From the NCBI RefSeq assembly GCF_008632455.1, contig NZ_CP043929.1, positions 1,364,001 to 1,428,000 of the forward strand: a stretch of 64,000 bases of DNA, written 5' to 3'. A program made the translations under genes and the position numbers. Positions within the stretch are counted from its first letter, which is position 1; each line of letters begins with the position of its first letter. The DNA is from Methylomonas rhizoryzae (GTDB lineage Bacteria > Pseudomonadota > Gammaproteobacteria > Methylococcales > Methylomonadaceae). Shown here piece by piece: positions 39,306-48,200 of the stretch. The notes beneath the pieces were generated by a model. It was not told where the DNA came from, ran no database searches, and saw only the letters and a list, made by a program, of their open reading frames with translations.

Positions 39306-42002
39306 ATGCGCGTTAGGCCGTTAAGACGCCGCGGTATGTTAGCGCCGGTCCGGACAACCGATCCGGCGCCCGGCGGCGCATCCGGCCTGAATGCGGATGT
39401 CGGTTCGGCTTCGGTAACCGGGGCGCGGCGAATTTCGCTGATCCTGATGCTCGCCTCCGGCTTTGCCGGTTTGGGTTATCAAATCGTCTGGACCCAGCAA
39501 TGCGCATTATGGCTGGGGCACGAATCGGCGGCGGTGCTGGCCGTGTTGGCGGCGTTTTTCGGCGGTTTGGCCTTGGGCGCTTTGGCGCTGGGGCCCGGCA
39601 TAGAGCGCAGCCGCAAGCCGTTGCGCTGCTATGCCGCTTGCGAAGCCGTGATCGCCGTTTGGGGGGTAATGTTGATCATAGCGATGCAGCCATACAGCGA
39701 ATGGATGCTGAGCTTGACAGGCGGGCAACCGTCGGCGGTCCGGCAATGGACGGTGGCGTTTTGCGGCACTTTTTTATTGCTGTTGCCCGCCACTGCGGCA
39801 ATGGGGGCCACGCTGCCGGCGATGGAACGGGTGCTTGCCGGTTGGCAGCACAGTCAACGTTGTATCGCGCGGCTGTATGCGGCCAATACCTTGGGTGCGG
39901 TGTGCGGGGTGCTGGCGGCCGCGTTTTGCTTGGTTCCGGAGTTAGGACTGACGGCGACGACCGCGCTATGCGTGGCGCTGAACGCAGTGTGTGCCTGGGC
40001 GGCATGGCGCTGGCTGTCGGCGCCGTTGGCTGGTCACGGCCTGCCGGCGCAGGATAAACGCTACGAGCTCGGTTTGGTTTTGTTCGGATTGGCGGCGAGC
40101 GGTTTTTTAGGCATCGGTTACGAAGTCATGGTGGTGCGGGTAGTGAGCCAGTTGGCCGAAGACACCGTGTACACCTTCGCCGTGTTGTTGGCGGTGTATC
40201 TGCTCGGCAGCGCCGCCGGGGCGGCGGTGTACCAGCGCATGCGTCCGCGCGAGACCGCTTTCGCCAGGGTTGCCGGCCTATTACTGTCCGGCTTGGCCTG
40301 CGCGTGTTTGATCGGCACGGCCGGTTTGTTCGCAGGGGATGCGCTCAAGGTCTGGGCGGCGCGGAATATGGCGGGCAGTTTGGCCGGCGCGATCGGCGCC
40401 GAAGCCTTGCTGGGGTTGGTCGCTTTCGGCTTGCCTACCGTTTGCATGGGGGCGGCTTTCAGCCATTTGAGCCGATGGGCGGCTGCACGCGGGGCCGGTT
40501 TCGGCCGGGCTATCGGCGCCAATACTTTGGGGGCTGCGTTCGCCCCGGCAGTGTTCGGAGTCTGGCTGACGCCGGCCTTCGGGGCCAAAGCCGCGCTGCT
40601 GGCCGTCGCCGCAGGCTACGCCGTGCTGGCGGCCATTAGCGCGCGCCGGTTGCCTCGCTTAGCGTGCTGGCCGCTGGCGCTGATCTTGGCCGTTGCGCTA
40701 TGGGCGCCGCCGTTGCGGTTTGTCGAGCTGGCGCCGGGCGGCCGGCTGGCCAGCTACCGGGAAGGGGCGATGGCGGCGGTCAGCGTGGTCGAAGATGCCG
40801 ACGGGGTGGTCACGCTCAGAATCAACAACCGCCAGCAAGAAGGCAGCAGCGCGACCGGGTTGGTGGACGGTCGGCAAGGCATGCTGCCGCTGCTGTTGCA
40901 CCCTGCGCCGCAGCGCGCGCTGTTTCTCGGCTTGGGTACCGGCGTCACCGCCGCGACCGCCGCCGAGGACCGCGCGCTGCAGGTGGATGCGGTGGAGTTG
41001 TTGCCCGAGGTGGCTCAAGCCTCGCGGTTTTTCCAGGATGTAGCGGCCGGCGGCGCGCCGGCGCGGCTGCATCTGCAAATTGCCGACGCCAGGCGGTTTG
41101 TCCGCACCAGCCGCCGGCAGTACGATGTGGTGGTTGCCGATAATTTTCACCCGGCCCGTAGCGGTTCCGGCGCGCTTTACACCCTGGAGCATTTTCGGGC
41201 GGTGCGGGAGCGCTTGGCGCCCGGCGGCCTGTTCTGCCAATGGTTGCCTCTACACCAGCTGGATGCCGATACCTTGCGCAGCATCGTGGCGACGTTTCTG
41301 GCGGTTTATCCGCACGGTTGGGCAATGTTGGCCAGCAATAGTTTACAAACCCCGGTTGTGGGTTTGCTGGCGCGCAACGACGGCCGCCGATTCGATTTAG
41401 CGGCGATCCGGCAACGCTTGGCGGCTAACGATTTCGGGGTCGAGCCGGCGGATTACGGCTTCGAAGACGAATGGGCCTTGCTGGGCAGCTTCCAGGCGGG
41501 CCCTGCGGCCTTGGCCCGGTTTAGCGGGAATGCCCCGCTCAATACCGACGACCGGCCGGTGGTTGCCTATCGGGCGCCGCGCATTACCTATTTACCCGAT
41601 TCGCAACCCGGCGACCGCCTGCTGACGCTGCTGCAGGAATGGTCGTTGCAGCCCGGCGAGCTGCTCCAAACGGAGGATAGCGAGTCTTCCGACCGGCTGC
41701 GGTTGGCGGCGTATTGGTCGGCCGGAAAGCGTTACCTGCAAGTCGGCCGCAACGTCAGGCCGTTAGCCGATCCGGGGGCGATGCTGACCCAAGTGCGCGA
41801 ACCGTTGCTGGCCGTGTTACGCACCAGCGCGGACTTTCGTCCGGCCTACGCACCTTTGCTGAATATGGCCATGGCGTTGGCGAGCCGGGATTCAAGCGCC
41901 GCAATTACTCTTTTGCGCGAGCTCGCCCGGCTGCAACCGGCACGGCCGGAAGCGGCGGAGGCCTTGCGCCGTTTGGAATCCGGGGCGTTTGAATCGCGCT
42001 AA
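39306..42002 (+). CDS. Membrane-fused spermidine synthase homologue
   Basis: I take the ATG at 39306, giving 898 residues; the frame upstream to 38997 is a shadow of the oxygenase gene, and the ATG at 39336 is an alternative. The N-terminal ~430 residues are membrane-bound (SLILMLASGFAGLGYQIVWT, then repeated GALALGPG- and AVLLAVYLLGSAAGAA-type helices). The C-terminal part has a spermidine-synthase/methyltransferase Rossmann fold: ALFLGLGTGVTAATAAEDRA, VDAVELLPEVAQAS, DARRFVRTSRRQYDVVVADNF and GGLFCQWLPLHQLD. The polyamine-site aspartates of true spermidine synthases are not all evident. Such fused proteins are widespread; function unproven. Confidence 0.85.
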   Translation: MRVRPLRRRGMLAPVRTTDPAPGGASGLNADVGSASVTGARRISLILMLASGFAGLGYQIVWTQQCALWLGHESAAVLAVLAAFFGGLALGALALGPGIERSRKPLRCYAACEAVIAVWGVMLIIAMQPYSEWMLSLTGGQPSAVRQWTVAFCGTFLLLLPATAAMGATLPAMERVLAGWQHSQRCIARLYAANTLGAVCGVLAAAFCLVPELGLTATTALCVALNAVCAWAAWRWLSAPLAGHGLPAQDKRYELGLVLFGLAASGFLGIGYEVMVVRVVSQLAEDTVYTFAVLLAVYLLGSAAGAAVYQRMRPRETAFARVAGLLLSGLACACLIGTAGLFAGDALKVWAARNMAGSLAGAIGAEALLGLVAFGLPTVCMGAAFSHLSRWAAARGAGFGRAIGANTLGAAFAPAVFGVWLTPAFGAKAALLAVAAGYAVLAAISARRLPRLACWPLALILAVALWAPPLRFVELAPGGRLASYREGAMAAVSVVEDADGVVTLRINNRQQEGSSATGLVDGRQGMLPLLLHPAPQRALFLGLGTGVTAATAAEDRALQVDAVELLPEVAQASRFFQDVAAGGAPARLHLQIADARRFVRTSRRQYDVVVADNFHPARSGSGALYTLEHFRAVRERLAPGGLFCQWLPLHQLDADTLRSIVATFLAVYPHGWAMLASNSLQTPVVGLLARNDGRRFDLAAIRQRLAANDFGVEPADYGFEDEWALLGSFQAGPAALARFSGNAPLNTDDRPVVAYRAPRITYLPDSQPGDRLLTLLQEWSLQPGELLQTEDSESSDRLRLAAYWSAGKRYLQVGRNVRPLADPGAMLTQVREPLLAVLRTSADFRPAYAPLLNMAMALASRDSSAAITLLRELARLQPARPEAAEALRRLESGAFESR

Positions 42003-42025
42003 GTCGGCGGTTCACCGTCTACAAA

Positions 42026-42054
42026 CTGTCATTGCCGGGTCACGCTGTTGTCAC
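42026..42054 (+). promoter_or_regulatory. Pho-box-like array (three units) upstream of phoD
   Basis: Three 7-mers, CTGTCAT (42026-42032), GGGTCAC (42037-42043) and TTGTCAC (42048-42054), are spaced exactly 11 bp apart on the plus strand, with the conserved GTCA in phase. This is the PhoB direct-repeat pattern extended by a third half-site. A -10-like TAAAAT follows at 42066-42071, 11 bp after the array. It predicts phosphate-starvation induction of phoD and the downstream glycerophosphodiesterase. Confidence 0.72.
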
Positions 42055-42103
42055 GGCTGCCTGCCTAAAATCGGCCTTCCATTGACATTGAGGGGGAGGC
42101 GAC

Positions 42104-43726
42104 ATGCGCAGCAAGGTGTTATGCAGTAGCAAGAAGAGGATTAAGGCTTCGACGAGGGCGGCACTGATGCTGGCAGCCGCTTCGCTGGCCGCGCCGTTGG
42201 CGGCCGGTGCCGACGACGTTCCGCAAATGGAGCAGGGCATTCAAATCGGCGATCTGGCGCCGGGCCGGGCGGTGATCTGGAGCCGTACCGATAGGCCGGC
42301 ACGGATGATGGTCAAATATGCGTTCGACGAGCAGTTTAGCGATGCGGTAACGCTACGCGGTCCCTACGCGTTGCCGGAAACCGATTATACCGCGCGCCAA
42401 GATTTGACCGAGTTGCCGGAGGGTTCGGACGTATTCGTGGAGGTTTGGTTCGAGGATTTAACCAATCAGCGCAACCTCAGCCAGCCGGTTGCCGGACATT
42501 TTCACAGCATCGGCGCGCGCGACGATATCCGTTTCGTTTGGGGCGGCGACATCGGTGGCCAGGGTTGGGGTATCAATCCGGATTTCGGTGGCATGAAAAT
42601 ATACGAAGCGATGCGGCAAGTGCATCCGCAATTTTTCATCGAAAGCGGCGACAGCGTGTATTCGGACGGTCCTATCCAGGCTTCGGTAGTTGCCGAAAAC
42701 GGGCGGATTTGGAATAACCTGGTGACGCCTGAAGTCAGTAAAGTCGCGGAAACCTTGGCCGAGTTTCGCGGCCGCTACAAATATAACTTGCTGGACGACA
42801 ATGTACGGCGTTTCAACGCCGAGGTGCCGCAGATCTGGCAATGGGACGATCACGAAGTGGTGAACAATTGGTCGGATGCCAAAGATTTGAGCGCCGATCC
42901 GCGCTATAGCGTCAAAGACGTGCCGCTGCTGGTGGCCCGTGCCGCGCAAGCCTTCCACGAATACGCGCCGCTACGCCCGCACGGCGCGGACGAACCGGAA
43001 CGCATTTACCGCAAACTGTCTTACGGGCCGCTGCTGGACGTATTCGTTTTGGATATGCGTAGCTACCGCGGTCCTAACACTGCCAATTTGCAAAGCGAAC
43101 AAAGTGCTGTCACGGCATTTTTAGGCGAGCGGCAATTGGCTTGGCTGGAGCGCGAATTGGACGATTCGAACGCGGTGTGGAAAGTGATTTCCGCCGACAT
43201 GCCGATCGGCCTGAATATCGGCGACGGAAAAGACGCCGAGGGTAATCCGCGCTGGGAAGCCATCGCCAACGGCAACGACGGCTCTGCCGCCGGACGCGAG
43301 TTGGAGATTGCCCGCCTATTGAGTTTCATCAAACACCGACATATCGACAACGTCGTTTGGTTAACCGCCGACGTGCATTATGCGGCTGCGCATTATTACG
43401 ATCCGGCTAAGGCCGCCTCGACCGATTTCGCCCCATTCTGGGAATTCGTATCCGGGCCGTTGAACGCGGGTAGTTTTGGCCCCAACAGTACCGACGCAAC
43501 CTTCGGACCGCAAGTCGTATTCAGCAAAGCCCCGCCGGCCGGCCAGGTCAACTTGTCGCCCTACGCCGGTTTGCAGTTTTTCGGCGACGTGCTGATAGAG
43601 CGCCGCAGCAAGGCGATGACGGTAGCGCTGAAAGACATCAACGGTGCCACCGTGTTCAGCAAAACCTTGAACGCTAAAGGCGGCGCACATCGCTTTGAGC
43701 ATCGGGAGCGCGGCGGGTACCGATAA
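42104..43726 (+). CDS. PhoD-type alkaline phosphatase/phosphodiesterase
   Basis: This 540-residue exported enzyme releases phosphate from organic esters in the periplasm or outside the cell. The start has AGGGGGAGG upstream and a Sec-type signal (MRSKVLCSSKKRIKASTRAA then LMLAAASLAAPLAAGA). An N-terminal strand-rich domain (to ~residue 135) precedes the PhoD-like metallophosphatase: FVWGGDIGGQGWG, FIESGDSVYSDGP, IWQWDDHEVVNNW and VVWLTADVHYAAAHYYDP supply the metal-binding Asp and His residues. The family uses calcium and iron. It is preceded by a three-unit Pho-box-like array, and the glycerophosphodiesterase gene follows 83 bp downstream. Confidence 0.92.
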   Translation: MRSKVLCSSKKRIKASTRAALMLAAASLAAPLAAGADDVPQMEQGIQIGDLAPGRAVIWSRTDRPARMMVKYAFDEQFSDAVTLRGPYALPETDYTARQDLTELPEGSDVFVEVWFEDLTNQRNLSQPVAGHFHSIGARDDIRFVWGGDIGGQGWGINPDFGGMKIYEAMRQVHPQFFIESGDSVYSDGPIQASVVAENGRIWNNLVTPEVSKVAETLAEFRGRYKYNLLDDNVRRFNAEVPQIWQWDDHEVVNNWSDAKDLSADPRYSVKDVPLLVARAAQAFHEYAPLRPHGADEPERIYRKLSYGPLLDVFVLDMRSYRGPNTANLQSEQSAVTAFLGERQLAWLERELDDSNAVWKVISADMPIGLNIGDGKDAEGNPRWEAIANGNDGSAAGRELEIARLLSFIKHRHIDNVVWLTADVHYAAAHYYDPAKAASTDFAPFWEFVSGPLNAGSFGPNSTDATFGPQVVFSKAPPAGQVNLSPYAGLQFFGDVLIERRSKAMTVALKDINGATVFSKTLNAKGGAHRFEHRERGGYR

Positions 43727-43809
43727 CGGAATGACAACCGCCGTTCCTTGTCGGTTTGTGTCCGGTGGGGAAGGGCAGCGGCAAAAAATTCAATCTTGAG
43801 GAAAACGTT

Positions 43810-45021
43810 ATGAAATGCGATTTGTCCAACACGCTGTTATTGACCGGTATAGCAGCGAGTCTGATCATGCAAACTCCCGCACAAGCGCACGAACGGCATA
43901 GCCATGGCCATCAACCCGTCGTTATCGGCCACCGCGGGGCGGCCGGGTATCGGCCGGAACACACGATAGCCGGCTATACGCTGGCGATAGAGATGGGGGT
44001 GGATTTTATCGAGCCCGATTTGGTGTTGACCAAGGACGGCGAGATGATTGCCCGCCACGAGCCCATGATAGGTTCCACCACCGACGTGGCCGATCATCCG
44101 GAGTTTGCCGAGCGCAAAACCACCCGGATGGTGGATGGCGTGGCTTACGACGATTGGTTCGCCTCGGACTTTACTTTGGCGGAAATCAAAACCTTGCGCG
44201 CCAAGGAACGCTTGCCGCAGTTGCGTCCGGCCAACACGGCCTACGACGGCTTGTACCAAATTCCCACCCTGGACGAAGTGATTGCGCTGGCCAAGCAAAA
44301 AAGCCGGGAATCCGGACGTATCGTCGGTATTTATCCGGAAATCAAACATTCGACTTTTCACGCCGGCTTGTTCGGCCAACATGTGTTCGAGAACAAACTA
44401 CTGCGCAAACTGCACCGGGAATATGGCAACAGCGCTTGTGCGCCGGTTTATATTCAATCCTTCGAAGTCTCCAATTTGCAGTATTTGAGCAAATTGACCC
44501 GGATTCCGTTGGTGCAGCTGATCGATGCCGACGACGTCAATCCGGACGGCTCGATGTCGCTGGTGGCGCCGTATCGCCAGCCTTACGATTTCGTGGTGGC
44601 CGGCGATAGCCGCAGCTTTGCCGATTTGCTCAGCCCGCAAGGCTTGCGTTTCGTCAAACGCTATGCGGATGCGATAGGCCCGTGGAAACCCTATTTGCTG
44701 AAAACCGTGGACGACGGCGTCGACCGAAACGGTGACGGTAAGTTGACCATCAACGACCGGCGGGTGGAAGGCAGTACCGGGGTGATCGAAAACGCGCACG
44801 CCGTGGGATTGAAAGTGCATACCTGGACCTTCCGCAACGATTCCAGCGGATACGGCTTCAGCGATCCGCAAGCGGAAATGACCTATTACTTCGATTTGGG
44901 CGTAGACGGCTTGTTTACCGATTTCGCCGATACCGGGGTGGCCGCCCGCGAGGCTGCCGTCAACGCCGGCGAGGCCCTGCACGGCGGGCGCTGCCGGCCG
45001 TCTTCCCATCCCCGCCGATAA
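43810..45021 (+). CDS. glpQ: Exported glycerophosphodiester phosphodiesterase (GlpQ-like) with EF-hand-like loop
   Basis: The ATG at 43810 follows GAGGAAAA and yields 403 residues with a signal peptide (LLLTGIAASLIMQTPAQAHE). The GDPD barrel shows the catalytic GHRGAAGYRPEHT, EPDLVLTKDGEMIARHEP and late-barrel IYPEIKH, all characteristic of periplasmic GlpQ enzymes that split glycerophosphodiesters to glycerol 3-phosphate plus alcohol using calcium. Residues 305-316 read DRNGDGKLTIND, a perfect 12-residue EF-hand/dockerin-type loop (D1, N3, D5, G6, D12) not usual at this place. It lies downstream of phoD in the same direction and is probably part of the same Pho-regulated unit. Confidence 0.92.
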   Translation: MKCDLSNTLLLTGIAASLIMQTPAQAHERHSHGHQPVVIGHRGAAGYRPEHTIAGYTLAIEMGVDFIEPDLVLTKDGEMIARHEPMIGSTTDVADHPEFAERKTTRMVDGVAYDDWFASDFTLAEIKTLRAKERLPQLRPANTAYDGLYQIPTLDEVIALAKQKSRESGRIVGIYPEIKHSTFHAGLFGQHVFENKLLRKLHREYGNSACAPVYIQSFEVSNLQYLSKLTRIPLVQLIDADDVNPDGSMSLVAPYRQPYDFVVAGDSRSFADLLSPQGLRFVKRYADAIGPWKPYLLKTVDDGVDRNGDGKLTINDRRVEGSTGVIENAHAVGLKVHTWTFRNDSSGYGFSDPQAEMTYYFDLGVDGLFTDFADTGVAAREAAVNAGEALHGGRCRPSSHPRR

Positions 45022-45051
45022 GGATTGCGCTGCAAAGCGCTTGGGCTTACG

Positions 45052-45074
45052 GTCCCCACGCGTGGCGTGGGGAC
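45052..45074. terminator. Hairpin between convergent glpQ and sensor kinase genes
   Basis: A perfect 10-bp stem, GTCCCCACGC (45052-45061) and GCGTGGGGAC (45065-45074), with a 3-nt loop. It lies in the gap between convergent genes, so it may serve as a terminator in both directions, though a strong T-tract is missing on either side. Confidence 0.55.
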
Positions 45075-45202
45075 TCGTTTAGGGACGCTCCTCTATCGCC
45101 AATTGCCGCGCGTTAAGGCCGTATGCCCGGAATATGAAAACGCTGCCTGGAGTATGAGTTTTCGCCTCTTCGCCGCCGGGTTTTGAATGGCGAAGGAAGG
45201 CG

Positions 45203-48200
45203 TCAACTTGCGGCTTGCCGTTTTAGCCAGGCATTCGCCGCATTAAGCAGTTCTTCGAAATGCCGGTAAAACTGGTCCAGCAAAGCGTCCGCGTTGGGGG
45301 CGCCCGAGCGTAAAGCCTTTTCCGCCGCGCTCGACCGTTCGACCACTTGCATGGCGCTGACGCTTCCGGCTGCACCGCGTAGCTTGTGCAATTTAGCGGC
45401 GGCGGCTTCAATCTCGCCGTTGGCCATATCCATTTTGATCAGCTCGGCGAAGTGACGGTGATTGTCGATAAACACGCCGAGTAGGGTGGCGAAAAACTCC
45501 AAGTCGCCGTCCATTTGCGATTCGGCGCGCTGTTTATCTATCCCGTCGATGGATGGAAAGTCCTTGTTTTCTGACTGAACCGGCGCTTCGACGCATTCCG
45601 GCCCGGTTTCGCCTATGCAGTGCAGTAGCGCTTCTTTAAGTTGATTGATGTCCACCGGCTTGGGAATGAAATCGGTGACACCGGCATCGAAAATCGCTTT
45701 GCGCTCCTGACTCATGACGCCGGCACTAAAGGCCAGCACCGGTAAATTCTTCAGATTCAGCTCATTGCGAATGGCGCGGGTAGCCGCGATGCCGTCCATG
45801 ATCGGCATTTGCACATCCATCAGTACGGCGTCGAAGCCTTCGGGTTCGGCTTTTAAGGCATTGACGGCTTGTAAACCGTCGCTGGCAAACACCGTGTGCG
45901 CGTTTTCCTTGTGCAGTATGCGTTTAACGACTTCCAGGTTCATTTCGCTGTCGTCCACGACCAAGATGCGCTTGCCTGCCAGACTCTTGGCCGGTTTTGC
46001 GGCCAAAAGGTCGGGAAGCGATGCGATTTTCGCTAGCGTGACTTTGAAAGGTACTTCGAACCAGAACAAGCTGCCGAATCCCAACCGGCTATTGACGCCG
46101 ATCCGGCCGTTCATCAGTTCGACCAAACGTTTACAGATGGATAAACCTAATCCGGTACCGCCGAATTTACGGGTGTAAGAGGCATCGGCTTGGGTGAATG
46201 GGCTGAATAAGGCGTGCAGATCGTGTTCCGCTATGCCGATGCCGGTGTCGCGCACTTCGAAGCGCAGCACGGCACAATCGGCGGCTCGATCGACCACGCT
46301 GACGCTCAGGCTAACCTCGCCACGTTCGGTAAATTTGATGGCATTGCCGACAAAGTTGATCAAAATTTGCTCCAAACGCAAGCAATCGCCTATAAGCTCG
46401 ACCGGAACCTCCGCTTGCCGGTTGACCTGCCACAGCACATTTTTGTTGGCGGCCAAACTACTCATCAAGTTGTCTATATGCTGGAGTTTGGCATCCAGAT
46501 TGAAGGCTTGTTCGTCTATGCGCAATTCGCCGGCATCGATTTTAGAGAAATCCAGAATGTCGTTGATGATGGCCAGCAACGAATTGCCGGCTTGGCGTAT
46601 CCGTATCACCATTTCCCGCTGAGACGGCAATAAGCGCTCTTGTTCCAGTAGCTGGACCAAGGCTAAAACGGCGTTCATCGGCGTGCGGATTTCGTGGCTC
46701 ATGTTCGCCAGGAAACTGCTTTTAGCCTGGTTGGCTTGCTCGGCGGCGACTTTGGCATTGCGCAGCTCGGTAACGTCGTAAAACCAAGCCAACACCGCAG
46801 GTTGTCCTTCATACTCGATAGGCATGAACGAGGCTAAGGTCCACACGGCGCCTTTCTCCGGAAAGTCGGGGTTATGCAATTGCACCATGTGATCGATGAC
46901 GGCTGTTCCGGCGCTCAATTGTTGGAAAAGCTCGTTAAACACTTGCTTGTCGACGTAATACTTTTGCACGTCTATCCCGGTTACCTGAGAGCGCTCGACA
47001 TGCAATAAATCTGCGAACCGTTGATTGGCGAATACCACTTTACGCCCGCCGTCGACCGCAACCCTGACCGCAACCGGGGACGATTCCAACATGCTGCGGA
47101 TGGTAGCTTGCTGCTTTTTGAGCTCGGTGACGTTCTGTGCGATACCCAGGTAGCCGTTGATTCGGCCTTGCGTGTCGAGCATGGGCGTCACTACCAAGGT
47201 CACCGGCACGGGCACACCGTCTTTGTTTAGGTAGGTCCATTCGCGATGTTCCGACCCTTCTTTTGCTGCTTTATAGGCCAATACATCGAAACCGGCGATA
47301 TTGCATCCATACTCGCGGCTGAGTTCGGTGGCTCGATTCGCGATTTCGGCCGGGGCGTGGAACGCCAGCGGACTGTATTTTCCTATCGTCTCTTGCGCAC
47401 TGTAACCCAGCATGTTCTCGGCGCCGGAATTGAACAACTGGATGATGCCGTCGGCATCGGTGGCGATGATCGCCACGCGGGTTGCGGCCCGCAATACGTT
47501 TTCCAAAACCTCGTTGACCCGGTTCAATTCGGCGACGGCCATTTTCTTAGAGGTAATATCGATGCTCATGGAAATGTAACGGTCGATAGCGCCGCGTTCG
47601 CCCATGACCGGAGCGATGACGATATCCACCCAGTACAAGCGCTCGTCTTTGGCGCGGTTGCAAACCTCGGCACGCCACGCTCTGCCGGATTTAACGGTAT
47701 CCCACATCTGTTTCCAGAAATCGTGCGAATGTAAGCCGGAACTGAGCAGATTATGGTTATGGCCAATCAATTCGTCCGCACTGTAGCCGCTGAAGCTGCA
47801 AAAATTGTCGTTGATCTGCCGTATACGCCCATCCTTGTCGGTAACCGAATACAACAAATGTTCGTTGACGGCCCGCGTCAACAATTCGTTTTCTTGTAAG
47901 GCTTCCGTCAGTTGCCGCCGGTTTTCCGCGATTTCGCTGACGTCGTGCAAAATGGAATAAAAGCCCTTAACTTGCCCACCCACTTTGTCGGGCACGTAAT
48001 GCACCAGGCAATAACGCATGGCAGAGCTACCGGGAATAGGCAGGGTCCGTTCATACTGCTGAGTTTTTCCCTCCAGGGCGCTTTGAATGTAAGACTTGTT
48101 TAATTGATAAAACTTTTCCCCCAAAGCTTCGCGGATATGCATGCCGGAGATTTTACTTGCGTCGATTCCGAACCAGTCTTGATACGCATGGTTAGCTACC

